Shown: positions 29,215 to 39,677 of the stretch, one piece after another
Layout of the letters: each line of letters starts with the position of its first letter
How positions within the stretch are numbered: position 1 is the stretch's first letter
Assembly: GCA_001899255.1 (NCBI GenBank)
Contig: MKVX01000005.1
Coordinates: forward strand, 397,617-461,616
Direction of reading: 5' to 3'
From: Rhizobiales bacterium 62-47
GTDB lineage: Bacteria; Pseudomonadota; Alphaproteobacteria; Rhizobiales; Xanthobacteraceae
Length of the DNA stretch: 64,000 nucleotides
Notes under the pieces: model-generated
The model's database searches: none
Told to the model about the DNA's origin: nothing
Seen by the model: only the letters and a program-made list of their open reading frames with translations
Made by a program: the position numbers and the translations under genes

Positions 29215-30603
29215 ATGTCGGTTGCTGTGGCATCTGAAGTCGACAAGGCAGGTCAGCAATCCGCTTACCCGCCGCGTTCTGCCGTGGTGGCCTGGATTTT
29301 CTTCGACTGGGCCGCGCAGCCTTATTTCACGCTGATCACGACCTTCGTGTTCGCGCCGTATTTCGCCACCTTCGTAGCGGCGACACCGGACCAGGGACAG
29401 TCGCTGTGGGGCTTCGCCACGGCCGGCGCCGGTCTGCTGATCGCAATGATGTCGCCGGTACTGGGCGCGATCGCCGACGCCAGCGGCCGGCGCAAGCCGT
29501 GGATCGCGGGCTTCGGCGCGCTGCTGGTGATCGGTTCCAGCCTGATGTGGATCGGCAAGCCGGGCGATCCCAGCATCATCGTGCCGCTGCTGATCGCCTA
29601 CGGCATCGCGACCGTCGGCGTCGAGTTCGCGACCGTGTTCAACAACGCCATGATGCCCTCGCTGGTGCCGCCGGAAAAAATCGGCCGGCTCTCCGGCACC
29701 GGCTGGGCCACCGGCTATATCGGCGGCATTCTCAGCCTGATCCTCGTGCTCGGATTTCTCGCGGCCAATCCGGATACTGGCCGCACCATGCTCGGTATCA
29801 CACCGCTGTTCGGGCTCGATGCCGCCGCCCATGCCGGCGACCGCATCACCGGGCCGCTGACCGCGCTGTGGTTCATCGTCTTCGTGCTGCCGATGTTCCT
29901 GCTGACGCCGGACTTTCCATCCAAGCGCCCGGTGCGCCAGGCGTTGCGCGAAGGCCTGCGCGAATTGCGCCAGACGCTCGGCGAACTGCCCAAGCGTAAA
30001 TCGCTGGCGTCGTTCCTGCTCGCCAACATGGTCTATACGGATGGCCTCGTCTCGCTGTTTGCGTTCGGCGGCATCTATGCGGCCGGTACCTTTGGCTGGC
30101 GCACGATCCAGATCGGCACGTTCGGCATTCTGCTGGCGCTCGCCGGCACCTTCGGCGCCTGGCTCGGCGGCAAGCTGGACGACCGGCTTGGGCCGAAGCG
30201 GGTGATTGCCATCGCCCTGACGTCGCTGCTGTTGTCGATCATCGCCATCCTGCTGGTCGATCGCGATTCGATTCTGTTCGTTCCGGTGACGCCGCCGCAG
30301 CCGGGCGGTGGCTTGTTCGCGGCGCCCGCCGAAAAAGCCTATCTCGTGCTCGGCGGGGTGATCGGCATGATGGGCGGACCGCTGCAGGCGGCGTCGCGCA
30401 CGCTGTTGATCCGCATGGCGCCGAAAGATCGCATCACGCAGTACTTCGGGCTGTTCGCCTTGACCGGAAAAGTGACGTCGTTCATCGGCCCGCTGTTGAT
30501 CGGCATCGTCACCGCCGTCACCGCCAGCCAGAAAGCCGGCATGGCGGTGCTGGTGGTGTTCTTCGTCGCAGGCCTCGCGCTGCTGTCGCGGGTGAAAAAC
30601 TAA
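29215..30603 (+). CDS. MFS transporter of the UMF1/ATG22-like group
   Basis: A 462-residue transporter with 12 predicted helices. The start (VVAWIFFDWAAQPYFTLIT) and FATFVAATPDQGQSLWGFA are typical of the UMF1 / Vacuole effluxer Atg22-like family, whose bacterial substrates are mostly unknown. SPVLGAIADASGRRKPWI is the MFS loop between helices 2 and 3. ATG 29215 is preferred because GAGGTGG lies 6 nt before it; a GTG at 29200 would add five residues. It stands alone. Confidence 0.9.
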   Translation: MSVAVASEVDKAGQQSAYPPRSAVVAWIFFDWAAQPYFTLITTFVFAPYFATFVAATPDQGQSLWGFATAGAGLLIAMMSPVLGAIADASGRRKPWIAGFGALLVIGSSLMWIGKPGDPSIIVPLLIAYGIATVGVEFATVFNNAMMPSLVPPEKIGRLSGTGWATGYIGGILSLILVLGFLAANPDTGRTMLGITPLFGLDAAAHAGDRITGPLTALWFIVFVLPMFLLTPDFPSKRPVRQALREGLRELRQTLGELPKRKSLASFLLANMVYTDGLVSLFAFGGIYAAGTFGWRTIQIGTFGILLALAGTFGAWLGGKLDDRLGPKRVIAIALTSLLLSIIAILLVDRDSILFVPVTPPQPGGGLFAAPAEKAYLVLGGVIGMMGGPLQAASRTLLIRMAPKDRITQYFGLFALTGKVTSFIGPLLIGIVTAVTASQKAGMAVLVVFFVAGLALLSRVKN

Positions 30604-30607
30604 GCCT

Positions 30608-30722
30608 TCTTCACCTCTCCCTGTAAGGGAGAGGTCGACCGACGTCGCGCAGCGAACGCGGTCGGGTGAGGATCACTGGTCAGACCCCCCACCCCGGCCC
30701 TCCCCCTTGCAGGGGAGAGAGC
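30608..30722. repeat. Third repeat type: CCTCTCCC-TGTAAGGGAGAGG palindrome pair
   Basis: CCTCTCCCTGTAAGGGAGAGG forms a tight hairpin just after the MFS stop. A second, complementary part CCCCCTTGCAGGGGAGAG closes the repeat, with CGACGTCGCGCAGCGAACGCG between. It sits in the convergent gap between the MFS gene and purH and may terminate both. Confidence 0.75.
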
Positions 30723-30723
30723 A

Positions 30724-32316
30724 CTAGTGCCGGAAATGTCGCGTGCCGGTGAGCACCATGGCAATGCCGTGCTCGTCGGCCGCCTTGATGACTTCGTCGT
30801 CGCGCACCGAACCGCCGGGCTGAATCACCGCCGTCGCACCGGCCTCGATGCAGGCCAGCATGCCGTCGGCGAATGGGAAGAACGCGTCGGACGCGACGAC
30901 CGAGCCCTTGGTCATCGGCACCGCGAGCTTGAGTTCGCGCGCGGCATCTTCCGCCTTGCGCGCGGCGATGCGCGCCGAATCGACACGGCTCATCTGCCCG
31001 GCGCCGATACCGACGGTGGCGAGATCCTTGGCGTAGATGATGGTGTTCGACTTGACGTGCTTGGCAACGCGGAAAGCAAAGCGCAGGTCGCGCAACTCCG
31101 CTTCGCTCGGGGCGCGCTTGGTCACGACCTTCAGCGTCATGTCGTCGACCACGGCATTGTCGCGGCTCTGTACGAGAAGGCCGCCGGCAACGGTCTTGGC
31201 GGTGAGGCCGAGCGCACGCGGATCGGGCAGGCCGCCGGCCAGCAGCAGCCGCAGGTTCTTCTTCGCGGCGACGATGGCGATAGCTTCGTCGGTGGCGTCC
31301 GGTGCGATGATCACTTCGGTGAAGATTTCGGTGATGGCGCGAGCGGCGTCGGCATCGAGCGTGCGGTTGAGCGCGACGATGCCGCCGAACGCCGACGTCG
31401 AATCGCAGGTCAGCGCCTTGCGATAGGCGCTGACGAGATCGGAGCCCTCGGCAACGCCGCACGGATTGGCGTGCTTGATGATGGCGACGGCGGCAGTGCG
31501 CTTGGCATCGAACTCGGCGACGCATTCGTAGGCGGCGTCGGTGTCGTTGATGTTGTTGTAGGACAGTTCCTTGCCCTGCACCTGTCGCGCGGTGGCGACG
31601 CCGAAGCGCTGATCGGGCGTGCGATAGAACGCTGCGTGCTGGTGTGGGTTCTCGCCGTAGCGCAGCGACTGCACGAGGCGGCCGCCGAAGGCGCGATAGT
31701 CCGGCGCATCGGTTTTGAGTTGCAGCGCGAACCAGTTGGAGATCGCCGCGTCATAGGCGGCAGTCCGGGCATAGGCTTTCGCGGCAAGCCGCTTGCGCAG
31801 CGCGAGTGTGGTCGCGCCCTTGTTGGCGGCGAGTTCGTCGAGCACCGCCTGATAATCTTGCGCTTCGACGACGACAGCGACGTCGTCGTGGTTCTTCGCC
31901 GCGGCGCGGATCATCGCAGGGCCGCCGATGTCGATGTTCTCGATGCAGTCGTCGTAGGCTGCGCCTTTGTCGACGGTGGCTTCGAACGGATAGAGATTGA
32001 CCACCAGAAGATCGATCGGCGCGATGCCGTGATCCTTCATCGCCTTGGCGTGCTCGGCGTTGGCGCGGATCGCCAGCAGGCCGCCATGCACCTTGGGATG
32101 CAACGTCTTGACGCGGCCATCCATCATTTCCGGGAAGCCGGTGAGGTCGGAGACGTCGGAGACTTTGAGACCCGCCGCGGCGATGGCCTTCGCTGTGCCG
32201 CCGGTCGACACCAGCTCAATGCCGTGGCCGGCGAGCGCCTTGGCGAATTCGATCAGGCCGGTTTTATCGGAAACGGAAAGCAGGGCGCGGGTGACGCGGC
32301 GCGGAGTATCGGACAT
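30724..32316 (-). CDS. purH: Bifunctional AICAR transformylase / IMP cyclohydrolase
   Basis: A 530-residue enzyme that performs the last two steps of IMP synthesis. The N-terminal cyclohydrolase domain starts [19 protein letters not shown] and has STGGTAKAI and [20 protein letters not shown]. The transformylase domain has the catalytic [11 protein letters not shown] segment and [20 protein letters not shown]. Length is normal. It has AGGAA upstream of ATG 32316. It is the last of three minus-strand genes (rsmB, heparinase-like, purH), an arrangement I recall as common in related genomes. Confidence 0.97.
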   Translation of the reverse strand: MSDTPRRVTRALLSVSDKTGLIEFAKALAGHGIELVSTGGTAKAIAAAGLKVSDVSDLTGFPEMMDGRVKTLHPKVHGGLLAIRANAEHAKAMKDHGIAPIDLLVVNLYPFEATVDKGAAYDDCIENIDIGGPAMIRAAAKNHDDVAVVVEAQDYQAVLDELAANKGATTLALRKRLAAKAYARTAAYDAAISNWFALQLKTDAPDYRAFGGRLVQSLRYGENPHQHAAFYRTPDQRFGVATARQVQGKELSYNNINDTDAAYECVAEFDAKRTAAVAIIKHANPCGVAEGSDLVSAYRKALTCDSTSAFGGIVALNRTLDADAARAITEIFTEVIIAPDATDEAIAIVAAKKNLRLLLAGGLPDPRALGLTAKTVAGGLLVQSRDNAVVDDMTLKVVTKRAPSEAELRDLRFAFRVAKHVKSNTIIYAKDLATVGIGAGQMSRVDSARIAARKAEDAARELKLAVPMTKGSVVASDAFFPFADGMLACIEAGATAVIQPGGSVRDDEVIKAADEHGIAMVLTGTRHFRH

Positions 32317-32527
32317 GAATGTAGGTTCCTGGAAAGCGACGCATTTTCCAGCAAAACGGCTCGCGGTTCGGCGCGGAAAAGCGTCCTGACGTTAAGGCAG
32401 CCGGGTAGCACGGTTTGCCCGGCGACGGAACCGGTTGTGGTCGCCGGGGCGCGGAATTTGGCCGAAAAACCTGACTATCGCGGGCCGAGTCATTGTCCAG
32501 CAGGTGGGCCGGCGGCCCGTCGGGCGT

Positions 32528-34282
32528 TCAGAGCGGCAATTCCGGCTCGTGGCGGGCGGCGCGCCGCGCCGATGTCGCCGAAGGCGAGGCGGTCGAGCGC
32601 AGGAAGCTCCAGCGGATACTGGCGGCCTGCTGGGCGTTCTGCCGGATGACGATCTGGGCCGTGCGGCGGGCGCCGTCATTGCCGGCCAGAAATACGCTGT
32701 CTTCCAGGTCGACCTTGTCGTCGGCGGCTTCGAACGTCCACACCTCGCGATTGGGCAGCACCAGCATGACGCTGCGCGCGTCGCTGAGCCGGCTGGCCTT
32801 GATCGAGGGATGCAGATGGAAACGTAACGCGAAGTCGGCACTGGCTCCGCGAATCCGCGCGCCTTGAGGCGGCGCCACGGTGTCCTCGCCATCGAGCCGC
32901 AGGCCGTCGTCGGCGACCATCAGCACGCGGCGATGCATGACGCCGAAGCGATGCAGGTAGCCGTCGTGCGATGCGGTGAGCACCGTGCCGCCCGAGGTCG
33001 TTTCACGATAGCTTTCGACCTCGCTGGGGCCGCCGACGATCGGTGCGCCGCGCAGCAGTCGCTTCATCGCCGAGCGTTCGACGAACTGGCACGACGAGGT
33101 GTCGTGATAGGTCATGGTCGAATGCGCCGGCGTGCTGCGTGCGAAGACGCGCCAGCTATCGCGGCCGGTGGCCGGCATGCCGCAATTGATGACGATGCGA
33201 TTTTGTCCGGACGACAATTCGAAGGCGAGGCAGCCGGCATGCGCTTCGCTGCTGACATTGGCGGGCGGCGGCGGGCCGCAATCGGCGATCACTGTCATCG
33301 CCCCGGCATCGAGGCGTTCGTAACCGGAGTGCGGCATCGTGGCCATCGGGCTGCCACGGGTATCGTCATAGGCGAGCAAGGTCGCCAACAGGTCCGACGG
33401 CGTGCCGCTCATGCCGTTGAACAGCGCGAAATTGCCGTCGCCATGGCGAAAGAATCGCAACATCGGCATCATGCGGTCGATGGCGTTGAGCAGCGCGGCG
33501 GGCGGCGGAATGTTGCGCGCGGTGAAGGTCTGCCGCAGCGGCAGGAGATCGATCAGCAATTCGATCAGCGCACCGGGATTGCGCGAGACGTGACCGCCAT
33601 CGGGCAGGATCTGCCGTTGCAGTTCGTCGGAGAGTTTGCGCGTCGCGTTGCGAATCTGTCCCGCCTGATTGGCGAGACACAGCGACGCGTAGCATAGCGC
33701 GATCAGCACCTGCAGCCGCGGGACGCCGTCGGCAATATCCAGCGCGGCGAGCCGCAACTGGCGGATCTCGCGGCTCAATCCGCGCAGATAGCGGCGATAG
33801 AATTTGCTGTCCGTATCGTTGAGCACCAGCGGGGCTTGCGACAACAGCGAGATGATGCGGCGCGCCTGCACGTCGGCGCGGCGGCCGACCGCGCGCTTGC
33901 GACTGGGGCCGGAGAGCCAGTCGTCGATCAGCGAGCGCGCATTGGCGCGGGTGATCGCGGTATCGGCGGCGCGCAAGTGGCGCAGCCAGCCGAATCCCAG
34001 CAGCGCGGCTTCCCAATCTTCCGACGGCGGTTCGAGTTCGAAGATCGACCGGCTGTGACAGGTGACGATCTTGCCGGCGAATACGAATCGCCCGGCATAG
34101 ATCTCGGCGGCGCGCGTGGCATCGGCGGTGCGCAGGTCGTGTGGGGCGATGATCAGGCGATCGGTCCGGCCGGGCCATAGTCGTGCCAGCGCCGCCGAAC
34201 CGCCGCTGGCGCGCGACATCGCCGACCGGGCGAAGCGGCCGAGAATCAGCGTCGAAAGGCGTCGGCGGTGGGCGGCGGACAC
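32528..34282 (-). CDS. Heparinase II/III family protein
   Basis: A 584-residue protein. The N-terminal alpha-toroid region has FELEPPSEDWEAALLGFGW and HVSRNPGALIELLIDLLPLR, and the C-terminal beta-domain starts around HAGCLAFELSSGQNRIVINC with TPAHSTMTYHDTSSCQFVER. These match the alphaproteobacterial heparinase II/III-like family. The true substrate is unknown and these genes are usually next to rsmB and purH as here, so a cell-wall or capsule polysaccharide lyase role is only inferred. The start is GTG 34282 with AGGGAA about 9 nt upstream. Confidence 0.88.
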   Translation of the reverse strand: MSAAHRRRLSTLILGRFARSAMSRASGGSAALARLWPGRTDRLIIAPHDLRTADATRAAEIYAGRFVFAGKIVTCHSRSIFELEPPSEDWEAALLGFGWLRHLRAADTAITRANARSLIDDWLSGPSRKRAVGRRADVQARRIISLLSQAPLVLNDTDSKFYRRYLRGLSREIRQLRLAALDIADGVPRLQVLIALCYASLCLANQAGQIRNATRKLSDELQRQILPDGGHVSRNPGALIELLIDLLPLRQTFTARNIPPPAALLNAIDRMMPMLRFFRHGDGNFALFNGMSGTPSDLLATLLAYDDTRGSPMATMPHSGYERLDAGAMTVIADCGPPPPANVSSEAHAGCLAFELSSGQNRIVINCGMPATGRDSWRVFARSTPAHSTMTYHDTSSCQFVERSAMKRLLRGAPIVGGPSEVESYRETTSGGTVLTASHDGYLHRFGVMHRRVLMVADDGLRLDGEDTVAPPQGARIRGASADFALRFHLHPSIKASRLSDARSVMLVLPNREVWTFEAADDKVDLEDSVFLAGNDGARRTAQIVIRQNAQQAASIRWSFLRSTASPSATSARRAARHEPELPL

Positions 34283-34405
34283 GCGCGGCGGGTTCCCTGA
34301 ATCAATTTCAGCTTGATGAAATTTAGCTGCGAATCCTTCTTAATCCGGAAATGCCGCCAGCGCACCATCCGGAAACTGCTCATCCCAAGCAAATACCTGT
34401 AAGTG

Positions 34406-35755
34406 CTAGGCTTTCACCAGCCGTGCCGCGTAAAAGCCGTCGAGGCCGCCAAGCCGCGGATCGCTGGGGTGCGGCAGATGGCAAGGCAGCGTGCGCAGAT
34501 CGCCGTCGGCACTGATCAGTTCGCTGAGGCCCGCGACTTCCGTTGGTGCGACCGGCGCGCGCCGCACACCCGAATCGCCGGCGAGCAATTCGGCAATCGC
34601 CTGCTCGCCTTCTTCGGGTTCCAGCGAACAGGTGCAATAGACCAGCGTGCCGCCCGGCTTGAGCAGGCTGACCGCGCGCCGCAGCAGGCGCCGCTGCAAC
34701 GCCGTCAATGCATCGATATCGCTTTGCTGCTTCAGCCACGCCACGTCCGGATGGCGGCGAATGGTGCCGGTCGCGGTGCAGGGCGCGTCGATCAGCACGC
34801 CATCGAACAGCTCGCCTTCGCCATCCCATTCTGCGGCGTCGGCCACCAAGGTCTGTGCCTCGAGCCTCAGTCGCGCCAGATTGTCGCGCAAACGGGCGAC
34901 GCGGTTGGGCGAACGGTCGAGCGCGGTGACGTGGGCGCCATTGTGAATCAATTGCGCGGTCTTGCCGCCCGGCGCGGCGCACAGATCGGCGATGCGGCGG
35001 CCTTCGATGTCGCCGAACAGCCGCACCGGCAATGCCGCGGCGGCGTCCTGCACCCACCATTGGCCTTCGTTGAAACCGGGCAGCATCGTCACCGAACCTT
35101 GCAACAAGGTGCGGACGGTGCCGGTCGGCAATGCTTCGCCATGCAACCGCGTCGCCCAATGTGCTGCATCCGACTTCACCGTCAGATCGAGCGGCGGCTC
35201 GTGACCGATGGCGGCGGCGATGGCGTTGGCATTGGCTTCGCCGTAATGCGCAATCCAGCGTGCGAGCAGCCATGGCGGCACGTCGAGCGCGCGCGATTCG
35301 ATTTCATCGATCAGCGGCTGGCCTTCGCGCGCGCAGCGGCGCAGCACGGCGTTGACGAGACCGGCGTATTTCGCGGCGCGACGGTCGCTTTGCACCAGCC
35401 GCACCGAGAGATCGACGGCGGCGTGATCTGGCACTTCCATCCAGAGAATCTGCGCGGCGCCGATCAACAGCGCGCTCTGCGCGCGCGGTGCGTCGGTGGG
35501 AATGCCGCGATCGAGCAGGCGTGACAGCACATGGCCGAGCGTGCCGAGCCGGCGCAGGATGGTCGCGACCAGGCGGCGCATCAACGCGCGATCACGATCG
35601 GCCAGCGCTTTGAGGCCGGGATGCGCCGCCGCACCGTCGAGTTGATCGTCGAGTGTGCGATGCTTGTGCAGCACGCCGTCAAGAATGTCCGCAGCGATAC
35701 GACGCGCTGCTAATCCGGGCACCTCGGCGGGCGGAGCAAATCTTGAAGCTGGCAT
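34406..35755 (-). CDS. rsmB: RsmB-type rRNA cytosine-C5 methyltransferase
   Basis: A 449-residue protein. The N-terminal NusB-like RNA-binding domain (ARRIAADILDGVLHKHRTLD to about 150) precedes a SAM-dependent methyltransferase domain with LCAAPGGKTAQLIHNGAHVT (SAM motif I), VLIDAPCTATGTIRRHPDV and the catalytic Cys in LVYCTCSLEPEEGEQ. It should methylate a 16S rRNA cytosine (C967 in E. coli). ATG 35755 is used; upstream in-frame sequence runs through the region facing the SdhAF4 gene and is not protein-like. Confidence 0.93.
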   Translation of the reverse strand: MPASRFAPPAEVPGLAARRIAADILDGVLHKHRTLDDQLDGAAAHPGLKALADRDRALMRRLVATILRRLGTLGHVLSRLLDRGIPTDAPRAQSALLIGAAQILWMEVPDHAAVDLSVRLVQSDRRAAKYAGLVNAVLRRCAREGQPLIDEIESRALDVPPWLLARWIAHYGEANANAIAAAIGHEPPLDLTVKSDAAHWATRLHGEALPTGTVRTLLQGSVTMLPGFNEGQWWVQDAAAALPVRLFGDIEGRRIADLCAAPGGKTAQLIHNGAHVTALDRSPNRVARLRDNLARLRLEAQTLVADAAEWDGEGELFDGVLIDAPCTATGTIRRHPDVAWLKQQSDIDALTALQRRLLRRAVSLLKPGGTLVYCTCSLEPEEGEQAIAELLAGDSGVRRAPVAPTEVAGLSELISADGDLRTLPCHLPHPSDPRLGGLDGFYAARLVKA

Positions 35756-35979
35756 GAACTGGAAACATCGATGCAAATGGCGGGCGATGGCGCGGCGCTG
35801 CGCGCACGCACCTTCGTGGTGACAAATTATTGTGTGACACGTGAATATGCCAAATGTAAGAATCCGGCGTATAATATCTTCGATCGAAAACTGAGTGTGG
35901 TGTGAACGTGCAGCACGGATCGGATCGTGCGAACCGCGATCGCGACCGTGCAAGTCATAACGCAACGGGAGAGATAGCG

Positions 35980-36192
35980 ATGCATGACGATCCGGTGCGG
36001 ACTGCTGAAACCGAAACTCCGCGCAAACCTTTGACGCCCGCGGCCCAGCGCGCGCTCGCCGAGGCGGAGGCGCGGCGTGCCGTCGCGTTGGCCAACGCGC
36101 AACCACTTGCCAAGGAGTACCAGGGTCCGAAGGGGCTCGACCCGACCCGCTTCGGCGATTGGGAGAACAAAGGCATCGCCTCGGATTTTTAA
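35980..36192 (+). CDS. DUF1674 / SdhAF4-like succinate dehydrogenase assembly factor
   Basis: A 70-residue protein. The conserved end GLDPTRFGDWENKGIASDF is the diagnostic DUF1674 signature, found in the SdhAF4 family, which helps flavinate and assemble the succinate dehydrogenase flavoprotein. The N-terminal part is charged and helical. GGGAGAGA lies 6 nt upstream of ATG 35980; a GTG at 35902 is possible but less well placed. It is divergent from rsmB. Confidence 0.9.
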   Translation: MHDDPVRTAETETPRKPLTPAAQRALAEAEARRAVALANAQPLAKEYQGPKGLDPTRFGDWENKGIASDF

Positions 36193-36279
36193 GATATCCG
36201 CGCTCATGCTGAGGCTATTGGCTGAATGCAACCATAGATTGTGGTTGTCAGTTTGATGGACTCAGTTTAGCGTAGGAAT

Positions 36280-36876
36280 ATGTACCCAATACGCAGAATA
36301 TATCCTGCATCGGGCGGCTTTCGGCGCAGCGGCATGGCGGCAGTCCTGCCGTGGATTTTCGTGCTGGGTGTCGCCGCGGGCTCGATGTTGCCCGCGGTCC
36401 GGCAGTGGCACGAGCGTGGAACGGTGTCCACGCCGGTGTCGCGTTCGCAGGCCTCCGCGCCGGACGACGACGCCAGTGTGCTGTGGTCGCGACCGGGTCA
36501 GCTCGATGCGCGGCATCCGGCCGAAGTGCTGCGGACCATCGATGGCGATACGTTCGAGGCGCGCGTGCATCTGTGGCCGGGTCTCGACAAGACGACGCGG
36601 GTGCGGCTGCGCGGCATCGATGCGCCGGAGCTGAAGGCGGCCTGCGCGGAGGAATTTCGCATGGCGCAGGCGGCGAGCGGGGCTTTGCGCGAACTCCTGG
36701 CCGAAGGCAGCGTCACCATCTTCAATATCGGCCCCGACAAATACAATGGCCGGGTGGTGGCCGATGTTGCCACGCGCAAGACGCCGAACGTCTCGGAAGC
36801 GATGCTGGCCGCCGGACATGCCCGGCGTTATGGCGGCGGCCATCGCAGCGGCTGGTGCGACCGCGCCTCGCGATGA
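36280..36876 (+). CDS. Membrane-anchored/exported thermonuclease-like protein (SNase fold)
   Basis: A 198-residue protein. An N-terminal membrane segment (MAAVLPWIFVLGVAAGSMLP) is followed by a staphylococcal nuclease-like domain: VLRTIDGDTFEARVHLWPG, RVRLRGIDAPELKA (catalytic Asp and Arg), and YNGRVVADVATRKTPNVSEA. The family cleaves phosphodiester bonds using calcium, but some family members are inactive; the Asp-Arg-Glu set appears largely present. The start may be ATG 36280 or ATG 36334. It is convergent with the L,D-transpeptidase gene, 10 nt away. Confidence 0.85.
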   Translation: MYPIRRIYPASGGFRRSGMAAVLPWIFVLGVAAGSMLPAVRQWHERGTVSTPVSRSQASAPDDDASVLWSRPGQLDARHPAEVLRTIDGDTFEARVHLWPGLDKTTRVRLRGIDAPELKAACAEEFRMAQAASGALRELLAEGSVTIFNIGPDKYNGRVVADVATRKTPNVSEAMLAAGHARRYGGGHRSGWCDRASR

Positions 36877-36886
36877 CCGGTGGCGG

Positions 36887-37399
36887 TTATCGTGTCACGA
36901 CGACGTGGGTGCCGACCGAGACGCGCTGGTAGAGGTCGGTGATGTCGTCATTAAACATTCGCACGCAGCCATAGGAGACGAAGCCGCCGACCGAGTTCGG
37001 CCGGTTGGTGCCGTGGATGGCGTATTCGCCGCCTTCCAGCGTCATCGCCGCCACGCCCATCGGATTGGCGGGCGAGCCGCCGGGGATGACGTCGGGAATG
37101 CTGGGATTGTCGCGCTTGACGTCGGCGGGCGGCGACCAGGCCGGGTGCTGATACTTGCCGCTGATGCGCGTCTCGCCGGCCCAGCGCTTGCCGGCTTTGC
37201 CGACGCCGACCGGATAGCGCACCGCGCGCTCTCCATCGAGCACCAGATAGAGCCGCCGCTCACTGGTTTTGACGACGATGGTGCCGGGCGAATATTCGCC
37301 GCGATAGGCCACGACATCCGGCCGTGCCAACGCCGGCGATGCGGTCAAAGCAACCGCGCCCATGGTGGCAGCCAGCGCCACCGCAATTTTCAACGACAT
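36887..37399 (-). CDS. L,D-transpeptidase (YkuD domain)
   Basis: A 170-residue exported enzyme. A signal peptide (SLKIAVALAATMGAVALTAS, cleaved near ALARPD) is followed by the YkuD catalytic domain: IVVKTSERRLYLVLDGERA, YAIHGTNRPNSVGGFVSYG and the catalytic motif SYGCVRMFNDDI, with His and Cys residues intact. It makes 3-3 cross-links in peptidoglycan or attaches proteins to it. ATG 37399 is chosen at the signal peptide; an upstream start adds 12 non-signal residues. Confidence 0.94.
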   Translation of the reverse strand: MSLKIAVALAATMGAVALTASPALARPDVVAYRGEYSPGTIVVKTSERRLYLVLDGERAVRYPVGVGKAGKRWAGETRISGKYQHPAWSPPADVKRDNPSIPDVIPGGSPANPMGVAAMTLEGGEYAIHGTNRPNSVGGFVSYGCVRMFNDDITDLYQRVSVGTHVVVTR

Positions 37400-37666
37400 C
37401 GACGACTCCGCTTCATCGGCCGGCGGCGCCTGCACGCCCTCGTCGGCCGGTCATTTCTCGCACGATCTTGATCGACGGCCTTCACCAAACGGTTGCCGCC
37501 GCCGCGCACCTTGCGTCGCGCGGGCCGATCAAAAGAAAATGTTCGCAACAAAGTAAATGCCCGGGAAACAACACTCAGCCGAAAACACAAATGTCTGAGG
37601 CGGGTGCCCCTGACATTTGCGTGAGGGGAGATGCGATCGTGGAGGGATATCGTTCGCCGAAAAGCA

Positions 37667-37700
37667 AAGGCCCGATTCGGTGGTTGCCGAACCGGGCCTT
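37667..37700 (-). terminator. Intrinsic terminator after acsA
   Basis: A near-perfect hairpin with arms AAGGCCCGATTCGG / CCGAACCGGGCCTT around a short TGGTTG loop; read on the minus strand it is followed by TGCTTTT. It lies 25 nt after the acsA stop. Confidence 0.8.
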
Positions 37701-37724
37701 GGTAACAGCAGCGATGCCGCAGGC

Positions 37725-39677
37725 CTACGCCGGCGCCTTCTTCTTGTTCTGGCGGTTGGTGACGAGATCGTCGACCACGGTCGGATCGGCGAGCGTCGTG
37801 GTGTCGCCCAGGCTCGAGGGTTCGTCCTCCGCGATCTTGCGCAGGATGCGGCGCATGATCTTGCCGGAGCGGGTCTTCGGAAGGCCGGGCGCGAACTGGA
37901 TCAGATCGGGCGACGCGATCGGTCCGATGTCCTTGCGCACCCACGCCACCAGATCCTTGCGCAACTGTTCGGTCGGCTCGACGCCGGCCATCAGCGTCAC
38001 GTAGGCGTAGATGCCCTGACCCTTGATGTCGTGCGGGTAGCCGACCACGGCGGCTTCCGACACCGCGTCATGCGCCACCAGCGAACTTTCGACCTCGGCG
38101 GTGCCCATGCGGTGACCGGAGACGTTGATGACGTCATCGACGCGGCCGGTGATCCAGTAGTAACCGTCGGCGTCGCGACGGCAGCCATCGCCGGAGAAGT
38201 ACTTGCCCTTATAGGTCGAGAAGTAGGTCTGCTCGAAGCGGGCGTGATCGCCGTACACCGTGCGCAACTGGCCGGGCCATGAACGCGCGATGCACAGGTT
38301 GCCCTGGCATTCGCCTTCCAGCACGTTGCCGTCGGCATCGACGATGGCCGGCACCACGCCGAAGAACGGCTTGGTCGCCGAGCCCGGCTTCAGCTTGGTG
38401 GCACCCGGCAGCGGCGCGATCAGGGTGCCGCCGGTTTCGGTCTGCCACCAGGTGTCGATGATCGGGCAGCGGTCGTCGCCGACGACGCGATGATACCATT
38501 CCCATGCTTCCGGATTGATCGGTTCGCCGACCGAGCCGAGCAGCCGCAGCGATTGCCGCGAGGTCTTCTTCACAGGCGCGTCGCCGGCCTGCATCAGCGC
38601 GCGGATGGCGGTCGGCGCGGTGTAGAAGATGTTGACCTTGTGCTTGTCGATGACGTTCCAGAACCGCGAAATGTCCGGATAGGTCGGAATGCCCTCGAAC
38701 ATCAGCGTGGTCGCGCCGTTGGCCAGCGGCCCGTAGAGAATGTAGCTGTGGCCGGTGACCCAGCCGATATCGGCGGTGCACCAGTAGATGTCGCCGTCGT
38801 GATAATCGAAGGTGTACTTGTGCGTCAGCGAGACGTGCAGCAGATAGCCCCCGGTGGTGTGCAGCACGCCCTTCGGCTGGCCGGTCGAGCCCGAGGTGTA
38901 GAGCAGGAACAGCGGATCTTCGGCGTTCATCGGCTCGCATGGGCAATCGGTGCTGACCGATTTCACAGCTTCGTCGTAATAGACGTCACGGCCGGCCTGC
39001 ATGTTGACCTTGCCGCCGGTGTGCCGCACCACGATCATGGTCTTGACGCCGCCGGCCTTGTCGGCGGCCGCGTCGGCGTTGTCCTTGAGCGGCACCTTCT
39101 TGCTGCCGCGCAGGCCTTCGTCGGCGGTGATGACGATCGATGAGGTCGCGTCCTTGATGCGGCCCGCCAGCGAATCCGGCGAGAAGCCGCCGAACACCAC
39201 CGAATGAGGCGCGCCGATGCGCGCGCAAGCGAGGATGGCGTAGGCCGCTTCGAGAATCATCGGCATGTAGATGGTGACGCGGTCGCCCTTCTTGACGCCC
39301 TTCGCCTTCAGCACGTTGGCGAACTTGCAGACTTCCGCATGCAATTGCTTGTAGGTGATCTTCTTGTCGACGCCGGGATCGTCGCCCTCGAAGATGATCG
39401 CGACCTGATCGCCGCGCGTGGCGAGATGGCGGTCGATACAGTTGTAGGCCGCGTTGAGGATGCCGTCCTCGAACCACTTGATCGAAATGTTGCCCGGCTC
39501 GAACGACCAGTTGCCGGCCCTGGTCGGCGGTTTGATCCAGTCGAGCCCCTTGGTTTGCTCCATCCAGAAGCCATCGGGATCCTTGACCGATCGATCGTAC
39601 ATCTCGCGGTACTTCGCTTCGTCGATATAAGCGCGTTTCGCCCATTCCGCGGGTACGTCGTAAACCTTATCGGACAT
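37725..39677 (-). CDS. acsA: Acetyl-coenzyme A synthetase
   Basis: A 650-residue enzyme of the adenylate-forming family, the usual Acs length. It joins acetate and CoA using ATP through acetyl-AMP. Seen motifs are [20 protein letters not shown] (P-loop-like A3), [13 protein letters not shown] (A5), [20 protein letters not shown] (A7) and the catalytic Lys near the end in [17 protein letters not shown], the site acetylated in regulation by Pat/CobB-type enzymes. ATG 39677 is preceded by GGAGGAA; an ATG one codon earlier and a GTG further up are less well spaced. It has its own terminator downstream. Confidence 0.96.
   Translation of the reverse strand: MSDKVYDVPAEWAKRAYIDEAKYREMYDRSVKDPDGFWMEQTKGLDWIKPPTRAGNWSFEPGNISIKWFEDGILNAAYNCIDRHLATRGDQVAIIFEGDDPGVDKKITYKQLHAEVCKFANVLKAKGVKKGDRVTIYMPMILEAAYAILACARIGAPHSVVFGGFSPDSLAGRIKDATSSIVITADEGLRGSKKVPLKDNADAAADKAGGVKTMIVVRHTGGKVNMQAGRDVYYDEAVKSVSTDCPCEPMNAEDPLFLLYTSGSTGQPKGVLHTTGGYLLHVSLTHKYTFDYHDGDIYWCTADIGWVTGHSYILYGPLANGATTLMFEGIPTYPDISRFWNVIDKHKVNIFYTAPTAIRALMQAGDAPVKKTSRQSLRLLGSVGEPINPEAWEWYHRVVGDDRCPIIDTWWQTETGGTLIAPLPGATKLKPGSATKPFFGVVPAIVDADGNVLEGECQGNLCIARSWPGQLRTVYGDHARFEQTYFSTYKGKYFSGDGCRRDADGYYWITGRVDDVINVSGHRMGTAEVESSLVAHDAVSEAAVVGYPHDIKGQGIYAYVTLMAGVEPTEQLRKDLVAWVRKDIGPIASPDLIQFAPGLPKTRSGKIMRRILRKIAEDEPSSLGDTTTLADPTVVDDLVTNRQNKKKAPA

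Noticed and set aside
30727..32649. 640-codon plus-strand open frame opposite purH
   Set aside because: It is antisense to the certain purH gene; its Arg/His/Asp-rich sequence is the typical shadow of high-GC coding DNA.
35756..36106. Longer N-terminus for RsmB
   Set aside because: The extra 117 residues run through the region facing the SdhAF4 gene and resemble no protein; ATG 35755 begins the family sequence.
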